64,000 nucleotides of DNA from Lachnospiraceae bacterium UBA3633 (lineage in GTDB: Bacteria > Bacillota > Clostridia > Lachnospirales > Lachnospiraceae): contig DFKY01000010.1 of NCBI GenBank assembly GCA_002374095.1, forward strand, positions 115,901 through 179,900, in the 5' to 3' direction. Made by a program: the position numbers and the translations under genes. The notes under the pieces were generated by a model. That model saw nothing but the letters and a program-made list of their open reading frames with translations. It was not told the origin of the DNA and did no database searches. Positions 1-8,303 of this stretch are shown piece by piece; within the stretch, counting starts at the first letter, position 1, and each line of letters starts with the position of its first letter.

Positions 1-734
1 GAAAACCAACAGTAGTATGCTTTATTGGTGGTGATCCAAAAGAAGTTGAGTCAATGGGACTTGTACCTGCTGTATCACTTGAAGATGCTGCAAGAAAAGC
101 TGTTGCTTTATCAAAAGGAGAGCAACCTCATACATTTGATGGATTTGACATGAGCCCAGCAGAGATTGATGCTTTGGTAAATGAAGCAACTAAAAATTTG
201 AAATCAACTCAGAAATATATGAGAGCCCTTTACACCGGTGGTACACTTTGTGATGAGTCTATGAAATATCTACTTCCAACTTGCAAGAGAATATATTCTA
301 ATATACCTCTTCAAGATAACGATAAACTTGAAAATAAAGATGTAAGCTTTGAACATACAGCTCTTGACTTTGGAGATGATGAGTTTACAGTAGGTCGTCC
401 TCATCCAATGATTGATCCATCACTTAGGGCAGAGAGAGTTTTGAAAGAAGCAAAAGATGATACTTGTGCTGTGATTTTAGTTGATTGTGTTATAGGGTAT
501 GGTTCACATGAAGATCCTGCAGCTGATCTTTCTGATGCAATTAAGAAAGGAAAGAAAGAAGCTTTAGATGCAGGTCGTGATGTCATAGTTGTAGCATCTG
601 TATGTGGAACTGAAGGAGATCCTCAAGGCTTAAGTAAAACTCGTGAGACACTTAAAAATGCTGGTGCAATTGTTATGCCAACTAATGCTCAAGCATGTAG
701 ACTTGTAAAGAAAATAATAGAGAAAGTAGCATAA
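1..734 (+). CDS. fdrA: FdrA family protein, 5'-truncated by window edge, tail domain split off
   Basis: The frame is open from base 3, so the gene begins before the window; about 243 codons are visible. FdrA resembles the succinyl-CoA synthetase alpha/beta fold. In E. coli FdrA (AllF) works with YlbE (AllG) and YlbF (AllH) as oxamate carbamoyltransferase, which phosphorolyses oxalurate to oxamate and carbamoyl phosphate. Visible here are the family signature GRPHPMIDPSLR (from base 393), then VILVDCVIGYG and ASVCGTEGDPQ of the second Rossmann-like domain. The protein stops about 50 residues before the E. coli C-terminus; that missing tail is encoded by the next small gene. It probably acts in the cytosol with the DUF1116 protein downstream. 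Family assignment is secure; the exact substrate is inferred. Confidence 0.88.
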   Translation, partial: KPTVVCFIGGDPKEVESMGLVPAVSLEDAARKAVALSKGEQPHTFDGFDMSPAEIDALVNEATKNLKSTQKYMRALYTGGTLCDESMKYLLPTCKRIYSNIPLQDNDKLENKDVSFEHTALDFGDDEFTVGRPHPMIDPSLRAERVLKEAKDDTCAVILVDCVIGYGSHEDPAADLSDAIKKGKKEALDAGRDVIVVASVCGTEGDPQGLSKTRETLKNAGAIVMPTNAQACRLVKKIIEKVA

Positions 735-766
735 AATTATAGGGTCAAGCCCGATAGGAGAAGATT

Positions 767-940
767 ATGGAAAATAAAGTCAATACACTTTTTACAAAAA
801 AGATTCAGATTGTGAATTTTGGTATAAAAAGTTTTTATGATGATAACAAAAAGCAAGGCGTCCCTTCGGTACATGTTGATTGGAAACCTGTAGCTGGAGG
901 CAATAAAGAACTTGCAAGTATTCTTGATGATTTATTGTAG
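767..940 (+). CDS. Small FdrA C-terminal-domain protein (57 aa)
   Basis: An ATG with a clear ribosome site (TAGGAG, six bases upstream) opens a 57-codon frame ending in TAG. The product contains IQIVNFGIKSF and VDWKPVAGGNKEL. This matches, as I remember it, the extreme C-terminus of E. coli FdrA (VAVINIGLRSF ... WSPVAGGNKKL). So the last domain of FdrA is made here as a separate polypeptide. The upstream fdrA frame ends cleanly 32 bases earlier, and the small gene has its own start signals, which argues for a real gene split rather than a sequencing frameshift. It presumably joins the FdrA/DUF1116 complex. Similarity was judged by eye only. Confidence 0.78.
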   Translation: MENKVNTLFTKKIQIVNFGIKSFYDDNKKQGVPSVHVDWKPVAGGNKELASILDDLL

Positions 941-1006
941 TACTATAAAGGGTAAAGGCGAAAGTTACCCTATGATAAATAAATCTAATTAAAGGAGAAT
1001 AAAATT

Positions 1007-2281
1007 ATGGCTATCACAAAAGAAGAAATTAATGCTGCGAATGCGGAAGCGTTAAAAATTATTTTAAGTGCTAAACCTACTCTTATTGGTATGGGCACTG
1101 CTGGTGAAGATATTCCTGGTATGACTCCTACAACTATACTTCACTCAGGCCCTCCAGTAGACTGGGAGCATATGTCAGGTCCTCAAAAAGGAGCTGTAAT
1201 AGGTGCTCTTATGTACGAAGGTCTTGCAAAAGATGATAAGGAAGCAGAGAATCTTGCAGCATCAGGCAAGATTACATTTGATCCTTGCCACCACCATGCT
1301 GCTGTAGGACCTATGGCTGGTATAGTATCATATCATATGCCAGTATTTATAGTGGAAAACAAAGAGTATGGCAATAAAGCATATTGCACTTTCAATGAAG
1401 GTCTTGGAAAAGTTTTGAGATTTGGTGCTTACCAACCAGAGGTTATTGATAGACTTAAATGGCTTGAGAAGGAGCTTTACCCTATCGTTAAAGAAGCTCT
1501 TGCTATAACTGGCGATATAGATCTTAAAGCTATGATATCAGAAGTTCTTCAGATGGGTGATGATGGACATAATAGAAATAAAGCAGGCACATCACTTCTT
1601 TTCAGAAAACTTGCTCCAGCTATTGTACAAACTCATTTTACAGAAGAGCAAAAAGTAAAAGCGCTTAAGTTTATAGATAGCAACGATCACTTCTTCCTTA
1701 ATCTTACTATGCCAGCAGCAAAGTGTACTATGGATGCTACATTCTGTGATGTAAATCCAAAGACAAAAGGCTCTACAATCGTTGCCACTATGGCACGTAA
1801 TGGTTATGAATTTGGTATAAGAGTAGCAGGACTTGGACAAAAGAAATGGTTCACAGGCCCAGCAGAGATAGTTGAAGGTCTTTACTTCCCAGGATTCACA
1901 GCGGAAGATGCTAATCCAGATGTTGGTGATTCTTGTATCACAGAGACTTGTGGCATCGGAGGATTTTGTATGGGTGCTGCACCAGCTATTGTACAATTCG
2001 TTGGTGGTACTCCAGAAGATGCTCTTAATTATAGTAGACAAATGTATGAAATTACAGAAGGAGAAGGAACTACATATAAGATTCCTGCTCTCAATTTCCG
2101 TGGCTCAGCAACAGGAATTGATATAAGAAAGGTTATAAAGACTCAGATAAGACCAGTTATCAATACTGGTGTGGCAGCAAAGAAACCTGGTGTTGGTCAA
2201 GTTGGTGCTGGTATCGTACACCCACCTATGAAGTGCTTTGAAGATGCACTTAAAGATTTTAAGGAAACATATATGGGCTAA
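1007..2281 (+). CDS. DUF1116 family protein, YlbE/AllG-like carbamoyltransferase subunit
   Basis: A 424-residue protein, the usual full length for the family, with ribosome site AAAGGAG nine bases before the ATG. Recognisable family blocks are SGPPVDWEHMSGPQKGA (residues ~46-62), FDPCHHHAAVGPMAG, NKAYCTFNEGLGKVLRFGAY, MARNGYEFGIRVAGLG and TETCGIGGFCMGAAPA. E. coli YlbE (AllG) is a subunit of oxamate carbamoyltransferase with FdrA and YlbF. The gene sits directly after the split fdrA genes, supporting a shared complex. No YlbF (DUF2877) or carbamate kinase gene is visible; they could lie before the window. The natural substrate may be oxalurate or another N-carbamoyl acid; that part is inference. 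Confidence 0.88.
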   Translation: MAITKEEINAANAEALKIILSAKPTLIGMGTAGEDIPGMTPTTILHSGPPVDWEHMSGPQKGAVIGALMYEGLAKDDKEAENLAASGKITFDPCHHHAAVGPMAGIVSYHMPVFIVENKEYGNKAYCTFNEGLGKVLRFGAYQPEVIDRLKWLEKELYPIVKEALAITGDIDLKAMISEVLQMGDDGHNRNKAGTSLLFRKLAPAIVQTHFTEEQKVKALKFIDSNDHFFLNLTMPAAKCTMDATFCDVNPKTKGSTIVATMARNGYEFGIRVAGLGQKKWFTGPAEIVEGLYFPGFTAEDANPDVGDSCITETCGIGGFCMGAAPAIVQFVGGTPEDALNYSRQMYEITEGEGTTYKIPALNFRGSATGIDIRKVIKTQIRPVINTGVAAKKPGVGQVGAGIVHPPMKCFEDALKDFKETYMG

Positions 2282-2319
2282 TAAGTAAGCCCCAATCAAA
2301 TTATAGGAGGAATAGATTT

Positions 2320-3126
2320 ATGAAATGGGATCAAATTAAAATGTATGATTTAACAATTGGTACAGGTGTTACTACTCCACCATGGCCTACATATCAACCA
2401 CTTAGAGTAGAATACTTTAAGAGACTTTCTTCAAATGGTGCTAATGGACAAATTATTCACACAAGTAATCACGTAGGTACTCACCTTGATGGACCAAGAC
2501 ACTTTGATACAGCTGGCGGAGATATAGCAAGTCTTCCACTTGACAAACTTTGCCATCCAGGAGTAGTTGTAGATCTTTCTGATGAATTTGGAGAAGAAGA
2601 TTTTTCTATCTATAGTGAGAAAGATATTGAAAAAAGAGTTGAAGTAAAAGATGGAGATATACTTATAATTAATACTGGTTATCATAAGTATGGTTGGGAA
2701 GAGCCTCTCGCAGATGAACAACGTTACATGGTTCGTCACCCAGGTCCAGCTCTTTCATTTGTAGAGTGGTGCCACAACAAACATATACGCTGGATTGGTG
2801 TAGATTGTGGATCAGCAGATCATCCAATGAATACAAAAATCCGTGATTGGTGTCCTATGGATGCAAAGAAGTGTGATGACTACATGAAGAAAAAATATGG
2901 AAAATCACTCAATGAAATATATCCATGGCCAGAACAATATCAAGCAATGCACATACAGATGTTCCCTAAGAAATATGGTGAGATAATTCATGCTGAGTGT
3001 GTAGGCGGAGAAATTGATAAAGTATCTAATAAGAGACTTGTTATCGGATGTTTCCCTTGGAAGGGTGTTGACATCGAGTCTGCATTTACTCGTATAGTAG
3101 CATTTGATGGATTTGAAGGCGTATAA
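2320..3126 (+). CDS. Cyclase family metal-dependent hydrolase (kynurenine formamidase-like)
   Basis: A 268-residue protein with ribosome site AGGAGG. The family signature HxGTHxDxPxH is intact as HVGTHLDGPRH at residues 51-61; in this family these residues bind one or two divalent metals (Zn or Mn). Members hydrolyse kynurenine formamide, isatin and other cyclic or N-acyl amides. Its place between the YlbE-like gene and a molybdenum hydroxylase suggests that it opens a hydroxylated heterocycle or an imide to give an N-carbamoyl acid for the FdrA/YlbE enzyme. The family call is firm. The specific substrate (hydantoin-, pyrimidine- or purine-derived) cannot be read from the sequence. Confidence 0.85.
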   Translation: MKWDQIKMYDLTIGTGVTTPPWPTYQPLRVEYFKRLSSNGANGQIIHTSNHVGTHLDGPRHFDTAGGDIASLPLDKLCHPGVVVDLSDEFGEEDFSIYSEKDIEKRVEVKDGDILIINTGYHKYGWEEPLADEQRYMVRHPGPALSFVEWCHNKHIRWIGVDCGSADHPMNTKIRDWCPMDAKKCDDYMKKKYGKSLNEIYPWPEQYQAMHIQMFPKKYGEIIHAECVGGEIDKVSNKRLVIGCFPWKGVDIESAFTRIVAFDGFEGV

Positions 3127-3143
3127 AATATAAGGAGGATGTC

Positions 3144-3980
3144 ATGAGAGAATTTGAATATGTTGCGCCAAAGACAGTCAAGGAAGTAATTAATTTACTT
3201 GCATCTTATAAGGAAAAAGCAACAGTTCTTGCTGGTGGCACCGATGTAGTAGTTCGTCTTCGTGATGAAATTATAGAGCCTGAGTTCGTTGTAGATATAA
3301 AACATGTAGATGAACTTAAAGGAATAAAATTTGATAAGAGCTCTGGACTTTTTGTAGGTGCACTTGCCACTATGCATGAGATAGAAAATGATAAAAATGT
3401 AAAAGAGTTCTATCCGTATTATGCAGATGCTTGCGGGCATGTTGGTTCAAAACAAGTGAGAAATAAAGCAACATCTGTAGGTAATCTTTGCACTGCGTCA
3501 CCACTTGGTGATAGCTTGACACCTATGTTTTGCCTTGATGCTATAGTAGTGATAGAAGGCCCAAAAGGTAAGAGAGAGGTACCAGTTCGTGAATTCATAA
3601 CATTTGTAAGGAAGACTGTGCTTGAAAGAGATGAGCTTGTCCTTGGTATCAAGATGCCATATATTGAAGGCTTAAAAGGTATCTATACAAAAAATGCAAG
3701 AAGACACGAAGTAGATCTTTCTAATATTGTAGCAACTATTTGTAAAGTAAATGATGAGTATAGGATAGCTTATGGCTCTGTAGCACCTACTCCAATAAGA
3801 CTTGTGAAGACTGAAGAGTTCCTAAAAGGCAAAAAAATTGATGATAAAGTTATAGAAGAAGCAGAAAATATTCTTGAATCAGAGATATCGCCTATTTCAG
3901 ATCTTCGTGCTACAAAAGAATATAGAATTTCAGTATCAAAATCAATATTGAAAAATAGCCTTAAGGCACTAAATAATTAG
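3144..3980 (+). CDS. Xanthine dehydrogenase-type FAD-binding subunit
   Basis: A 278-residue medium subunit of the molybdenum hydroxylase family. The FAD pyrophosphate loop appears as LAGGTDVVVRLRD near residue 30, and the second FAD motif as SVGNLCTASPLGDSLTP near residue 113, followed by the CO-dehydrogenase-flavoprotein C-terminal domain. It passes electrons from the iron-sulfur subunit to NAD+ or another acceptor. It is followed at 15 and 2 bases by the 2Fe-2S and molybdopterin subunits, the usual split-subunit order. Start chosen at the ATG five bases after GGAGG. A specific substrate cannot be read from this subunit. Confidence 0.92.
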   Translation: MREFEYVAPKTVKEVINLLASYKEKATVLAGGTDVVVRLRDEIIEPEFVVDIKHVDELKGIKFDKSSGLFVGALATMHEIENDKNVKEFYPYYADACGHVGSKQVRNKATSVGNLCTASPLGDSLTPMFCLDAIVVIEGPKGKREVPVREFITFVRKTVLERDELVLGIKMPYIEGLKGIYTKNARRHEVDLSNIVATICKVNDEYRIAYGSVAPTPIRLVKTEEFLKGKKIDDKVIEEAENILESEISPISDLRATKEYRISVSKSILKNSLKALNN

Positions 3981-3982
3981 AA

Positions 3983-3990
3983 GGGGGGGG
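3983..3990 (+). promoter_or_regulatory. Eight-G tract forming the ribosome site of the 2Fe-2S subunit gene
   Basis: The spacer between the FAD and 2Fe-2S subunit genes contains an uninterrupted run of eight G, six bases before the ATG at 3996, and this run is the Shine-Dalgarno. In such an AT-rich genome an eight-G run stands out. Homopolymers of this length can slip during replication, which would change the strength or spacing of the ribosome site. Confidence 0.6.
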
Positions 3991-3995
3991 ATAAT

Positions 3996-4472
3996 ATGAA
4001 AAAAATAGATATAAAATTTATTCTTAATGGTGAACCAGTAGAACTTACTGTAGCACCTAATCATACAGCCCTTCGTGTCATAAGAGAACAACTTGATTTG
4101 ACTGGTGCTAAAGAAGGCTGTGGAGCAGGAGAGTGTGGAGCATGTACGATAATAGTAGATGGACTTGCAGTTAATTCATGTCTTATGCTTGCACCAGAAC
4201 TTGATGGGAAAAATGTGCTTACGGTTGAAGGGCTAGCACATGATGGAAAACTTACAGATGTACAGCAAGCTTTTATAGATCATGTAGCACTTCAATGTGG
4301 ATATTGTACTCCAGGATTTATAATGTCTACTACGGCATTTCTTGAAGAAAATAAAAAACCTACGCGTGAGGAAATAGAGATCGCACTTTCTGGAAATTTA
4401 TGTAGGTGTACTGGCTATAAGAGAATTATAGAGGCAGTTGAGGATGTAGTAGCAAAAAGAGGAGGTAAATAA
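3996..4472 (+). CDS. Xanthine dehydrogenase-type 2Fe-2S subunit
   Basis: A 158-residue small subunit with two [2Fe-2S] domains. The plant-ferredoxin-like cluster ligands are C42, C47, C50 and C62 (GCGAGECGAC ... C); the four-helix-bundle cluster ligands are C101, C104, C136 and C138 (CGYC ... CRC). All eight cysteines are present. The subunit carries electrons from the molybdenum centre to the FAD subunit encoded just upstream. Length is normal for the family. Confidence 0.95.
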   Translation: MKKIDIKFILNGEPVELTVAPNHTALRVIREQLDLTGAKEGCGAGECGACTIIVDGLAVNSCLMLAPELDGKNVLTVEGLAHDGKLTDVQQAFIDHVALQCGYCTPGFIMSTTAFLEENKKPTREEIEIALSGNLCRCTGYKRIIEAVEDVVAKRGGK

Positions 4473-4474
4473 GT

Positions 4475-6826
4475 ATGACAATAGATGGTAAATATACAGC
4501 GATAGGTAAATATCTCCCAAGGGTAGATGGTGTGGCTAAAGTTACAGGTGCAGCAAAGTATGCTGGTGATATTAATATGCCACGTATGCTTTATGCTGAT
4601 GTAGTGAGAAGTCCATATCCACACGCAAAGATTTTAAAAATTGATACAAGCGAAGCAGAAAAGCTTCCAGGAGTAAAAAATGTTATAACTGGTGACTACT
4701 ATGCAAAAAAAGGTGGACTTTATCTTGCAGATAAAAACTTCCTTGCACATAAAACTGCAAAGTATAGAGGCGAAGCGGTTGTAGCAGTTTGTGCTGAGAC
4801 ACCTGAGATTGCACATGCTGCTTGTAAACTTGTAAAAGTTGACTACGAAGAGTTGCCTGCAGTTTTAGGACCACTTGAAGCTATGAAACCTGATGCACCA
4901 CTTGTGCATCCAGATCTTGGTTCATATCGTGTAGTACCTATATTTCATCCTGTGCCAGGAACCAATATATCACATAAGCATTTCCTTAAGAAAGGTGATA
5001 CAGAGGAAGCATTTAAAAAGTGCGATAAGATAGTTGAGCATGAGTATTATGTGCCTCATGTGCAACACTGTCCTATAGAGCCACATACTGCTACGGTAAA
5101 GTTTGACGCAAGTGGCAACCTTACTGTGTGGGCATCTTGCCAGTCGCCATATGCTGTCAGAAATGCACTTTCTGATTCATTTGATATACCGCTCAATAAG
5201 ATTCAGATTATATCAGAGTTTGTTGGTGGCGGATTTGGAGCAAAAGCAGGTACGACTATAGAAGGAATCATCATACCGCTTGCAAAGATGAATGTAGGTC
5301 GTCCAGTTAAGTTTACTTATACACGTGAAGAAGAGTTCCGTGACGCATATGTGCGTCAAGGCATGCTTGCAAGAATTAAGACTGGTGTAAGAAAAGATGG
5401 CAAGATTCTTGCTGTAGAAAATAACTTTTATTGGGATGGCGGAGCATATAATGAATATGGTGTCAACATTGCTAAAGCTGCAGGATTTGCAGGTACTGGC
5501 CCATACAACATTGACAATGTAACTACTAATTCATATTGCTTATATACCAATCATCCAGTAGGAGGACCATACAGAGGTTTTGGTATGTGCGAGATACACT
5601 TCTGCATAGAACAAAACCTTGATGTAGTAGCCAATGAACTTGGTATATCTCCTGTGGAGATAAGAAGAATAAATGGTCTTCGTCCAGGAGATAAGACAGG
5701 CATGGGAGAAGTGATGCAAGTGTCAGGTTATCAGCCATGTCTTGAGACTATACTCAAAGAACTTAAATATGATCCAACACCAAGAAAGGTTGGCGATCAT
5801 AAGATAAGGTGCATGGGTATAGCAGCAGGTTGGAAATCACCATCTCAACCTACAGATGCAGGTTCATCAGCTATAGTAAGAATGAATGAAGATGGGACAT
5901 TCTTTGTGCATACAAGTGCGGAAGAGATTGGACAAGGATCAAACACAGCTCTCACCCAGATAGCAGCAGAAGTTTTAAATGTAAATCCTGATAGAATCAC
6001 TCTTAAATCAGGAGATACAAATATGAATCCTTATGAGTGGCAGACAGTTGCAAGTAGAACTACATACTGTGCAGGAAACGCAGTAAAACTTGCTGCAGAA
6101 GATTTAAGAAATAAAATTTTTAATCTTGCACAGATGAAACTTGGTTATCCAGCAAGAGATATGTATCTTGAAAGAGATGACGAAAATAATTGTACATGGG
6201 TAGTTGCAAGCAAGTATCATAAAGACATAAGAGCAGATATAAAGACATTTTCACTTGGTATGCCACTTGAAGATGGATCTGGAATCGGCGGACCAGCTAT
6301 AGGTGTCGGGACATTTACTCTCCCAAATAATATGGCATATAATGCTGCCGATAGTCAATCAGAAAAAGGTGTAGCATTCTGGACTATAGGTGTTACTGGA
6401 GTGGAGATTGAAGTTGATACAGAGACTGGTCATGTAAAAGTACTTCAGATGTTATCTTGTTTTGACCCAGGTAAAGTTATCAATACAGAACTTTATGCAG
6501 CTCAAGTTGAAGGTGGTATGATTCAATCACTTGGTACAGCACTTTATGAAGCTATGATTCTTAAAGATGGCAAACTTATGAATGGTTCATTCCTTGATTA
6601 TAAAATCCCTACTGCATATGAGCTTCCAGATAGACTTGAATCATTTGTATGTGAATTCGCTGAAGAGACTGGACCTTTTGGAGCTCGTGGTATAGGAGAG
6701 CCTGCGATGGTTCCTGGTGCTCCAGCCATAGCAAATGCCATAGCAAATGCTATAGGTACAAGATTTGATCGTATGCCTATAACGCCTGATATGGTGCTTG
6801 AAGCTATTAACAATAAGAAATCATAG
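4475..6826 (+). CDS. Xanthine dehydrogenase-type molybdopterin-binding subunit
   Basis: A 783-residue large subunit. It shows the hammerhead domain at the N-terminus, EFVGGGFGAKAG (molybdopterin contact), GGPYRGFGMCE, HTSAEEIGQGSNTALTQIAAEVL and, near the C-terminus, FGARGIGEPAMVPGAPAIANAI. The Glu of GIGEP (about residue 742) corresponds to the catalytic base of xanthine oxidase-family enzymes. The enzyme hydroxylates an N-heterocycle at a carbon next to nitrogen using water. Purines (hypoxanthine, xanthine) are the default guess. The UraA-like permease next door and the cyclase upstream leave open a pyrimidine or another heterocycle. No molybdenum-cofactor maturation gene is in view. Confidence 0.93.
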   Translation: MTIDGKYTAIGKYLPRVDGVAKVTGAAKYAGDINMPRMLYADVVRSPYPHAKILKIDTSEAEKLPGVKNVITGDYYAKKGGLYLADKNFLAHKTAKYRGEAVVAVCAETPEIAHAACKLVKVDYEELPAVLGPLEAMKPDAPLVHPDLGSYRVVPIFHPVPGTNISHKHFLKKGDTEEAFKKCDKIVEHEYYVPHVQHCPIEPHTATVKFDASGNLTVWASCQSPYAVRNALSDSFDIPLNKIQIISEFVGGGFGAKAGTTIEGIIIPLAKMNVGRPVKFTYTREEEFRDAYVRQGMLARIKTGVRKDGKILAVENNFYWDGGAYNEYGVNIAKAAGFAGTGPYNIDNVTTNSYCLYTNHPVGGPYRGFGMCEIHFCIEQNLDVVANELGISPVEIRRINGLRPGDKTGMGEVMQVSGYQPCLETILKELKYDPTPRKVGDHKIRCMGIAAGWKSPSQPTDAGSSAIVRMNEDGTFFVHTSAEEIGQGSNTALTQIAAEVLNVNPDRITLKSGDTNMNPYEWQTVASRTTYCAGNAVKLAAEDLRNKIFNLAQMKLGYPARDMYLERDDENNCTWVVASKYHKDIRADIKTFSLGMPLEDGSGIGGPAIGVGTFTLPNNMAYNAADSQSEKGVAFWTIGVTGVEIEVDTETGHVKVLQMLSCFDPGKVINTELYAAQVEGGMIQSLGTALYEAMILKDGKLMNGSFLDYKIPTAYELPDRLESFVCEFAEETGPFGARGIGEPAMVPGAPAIANAIANAIGTRFDRMPITPDMVLEAINNKKS

Positions 6827-6829
6827 TTA

Positions 6830-6858
6830 TTGTATATACAAACATTTTGTAGTATAAT
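6830..6858 (+). promoter_or_regulatory. Promoter of the nucleobase permease gene
   Basis: TTGTAT (6830-6835) and a perfect TATAAT (6853-6858) are separated by 17 bases, immediately after the molybdopterin subunit gene. Transcription would start near 6865, giving a leader of about 95 bases before the permease ATG. Confidence 0.7.
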
Positions 6859-6864
6859 TAGTTT

Positions 6865-6953
6865 ATAAGTAGGATATATTAGAAGATTATAAATCTTTAG
6901 TATATCTATGAGTTTATCAATTTATAGCGGTCGTCGCTTAAAAACGAGGAGGA
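6865..6953 (+). promoter_or_regulatory. Structured 5' leader of the permease gene, class unknown
   Basis: The leader contains a nested hairpin, GATATA/TATATC closing over AGATT/AATCT (about 6874-6909), and a small AGCG/CGCT hairpin just before the strong ribosome site GAGGAGGAG. I do not see the conserved core of the known purine riboswitches. It may be an unrecognised nucleobase-responsive element or simply a stabilising structure. Confidence 0.35.
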
Positions 6954-6959
6954 GATTAT

Positions 6960-8231
6960 ATGGCAGCAATAGAGAATGGCATTTATGATGCTAGGAAACA
7001 ACTTGGTTTACCCCAATCAATTATCCTTGGTATTCAACATGTTTTCGCTATGTTTGGTGCTACAGTTCTTGTTCCGCTTCTTACAGGACTTAATGTATCC
7101 GTTACACTTTTCTGTGCAGGTATTGCAACACTTTGGTTCCACTTTATAACTAAAGGTAAAGTACCTGTATTCCTTGGATCTTCATTTGCATTCCTTGGTG
7201 CATTTGCATCTATAGCTAATGGTGATCCAGAACTTCTTCCTTATGCAACAGGCGGTATAATGTGTGCAGGTCTTGTGTATGTAGTTTTAGCAGCACTCAT
7301 ATATGCACTTGGTGCAAAAAGAGTTATGACTTTATTCCCACCAGTTGTGACAGGACCAATTATAGTGCTTATTGGTCTTATACTTGCTCCTTCAGCACTT
7401 AACAATTGCTTAAGTGGGTCACTTGCAAATCCAGGTCAACCAAGATGGATTATATCAGTTATAGCTATTCTTGTTATAATTATATGTAACATCTTTGGTA
7501 AGGGCATGGTTAAGATACTTCCTATACTTATAAGTATAATTGTATCTTACCTTGTAGCATTTGCACTTGGATGGACAAAACCACTTTCATTTAGTGGTAT
7601 AGTAGCACTTCCACCTTTCCATATGCCAAAATTTGAGGCTGGTGCAATCGTTACATGTGTAGTTGTAGCTCTTGCAGCTATCATCGAGCACGTAGGTGAT
7701 GTAGCAGCTATTGGAGCAACTTGTGGAAAGAACTTTATAAAAGATCCAGGACTTACTCGTACACTTCTTGGTGATGGTATAGGAACATCTATAGCAGGAT
7801 TCCTTGGTGGCCCTGCCAATACAACTTATTCAGAGAACACTGGTGTTGTAGCACTTACTGGTGTATATGATCCATTTGTTCTTAGAGTAGCAGCAGTAGT
7901 AGCTATCATACTTTCTGTAATTCCTGCAGTTGATGGTTTCATCAATACTATACCTGATGAAGTTATCGGAGGTATCTCATTTGTTCTTTATGGTATGATT
8001 TCTGCTATCGGTCTTCGTACTTTAGTAGAGCATAAAGTTGATTTTGCTAATCAGAGAAATGTAATTATAGCAGCTATTATCATGGTATCAGGTCTTGCAT
8101 TTAATTCATCACCTGCTCAATTCCAGTTTGGTGAAGTTACACTTTCATTTGGTGGTCTTGCATGTGCAGCAGTACTTGGTATAATACTTAATGCTATACT
8201 TCCTGGAAAAGATTACGAATTTGAAGATTAA
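6960..8231 (+). CDS. NCS2 family nucleobase permease (uracil/xanthine type)
   Basis: A 423-residue integral membrane protein with about 14 hydrophobic segments. The N-terminal block LGIQHVFAMFGATVLVPLLTGL and the substrate-site block GGPANTTYSENTGVVALTG are typical of the UraA/PyrP side of the NCS2 family. UraA-type proteins couple proton entry to nucleobase uptake. Its position after the molybdenum hydroxylase genes implies that it imports the substrate of that pathway. The UraA-like motifs favour a pyrimidine or xanthine; specificity cannot be fixed by eye. Confidence 0.9.
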   Translation: MAAIENGIYDARKQLGLPQSIILGIQHVFAMFGATVLVPLLTGLNVSVTLFCAGIATLWFHFITKGKVPVFLGSSFAFLGAFASIANGDPELLPYATGGIMCAGLVYVVLAALIYALGAKRVMTLFPPVVTGPIIVLIGLILAPSALNNCLSGSLANPGQPRWIISVIAILVIIICNIFGKGMVKILPILISIIVSYLVAFALGWTKPLSFSGIVALPPFHMPKFEAGAIVTCVVVALAAIIEHVGDVAAIGATCGKNFIKDPGLTRTLLGDGIGTSIAGFLGGPANTTYSENTGVVALTGVYDPFVLRVAAVVAIILSVIPAVDGFINTIPDEVIGGISFVLYGMISAIGLRTLVEHKVDFANQRNVIIAAIIMVSGLAFNSSPAQFQFGEVTLSFGGLACAAVLGIILNAILPGKDYEFED

Positions 8232-8259
8232 TACTATGATTTGCATTTATTAGTTATAT

Positions 8260-8290
8260 CTGGGGTGGGATTCCACCCCAGTATTGTTTT
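8260..8290 (+). terminator. Rho-independent terminator after the permease gene
   Basis: A nine-base-pair GC-rich stem (CTGGGGTGG / CCACCCCAG, loop GATT) is followed by TATTGTTTT. It closes the permease transcript 29 bases after the stop codon. Confidence 0.85.
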
Positions 8291-8303
8291 AGAGGTGTAT
8301 TGT

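Noticed and set aside
6865..6959. Classical purine (guanine/adenine) riboswitch before the permease
   Set aside because: I could not find the three-way-junction core sequences or the two kissing loops; only generic stems are present.
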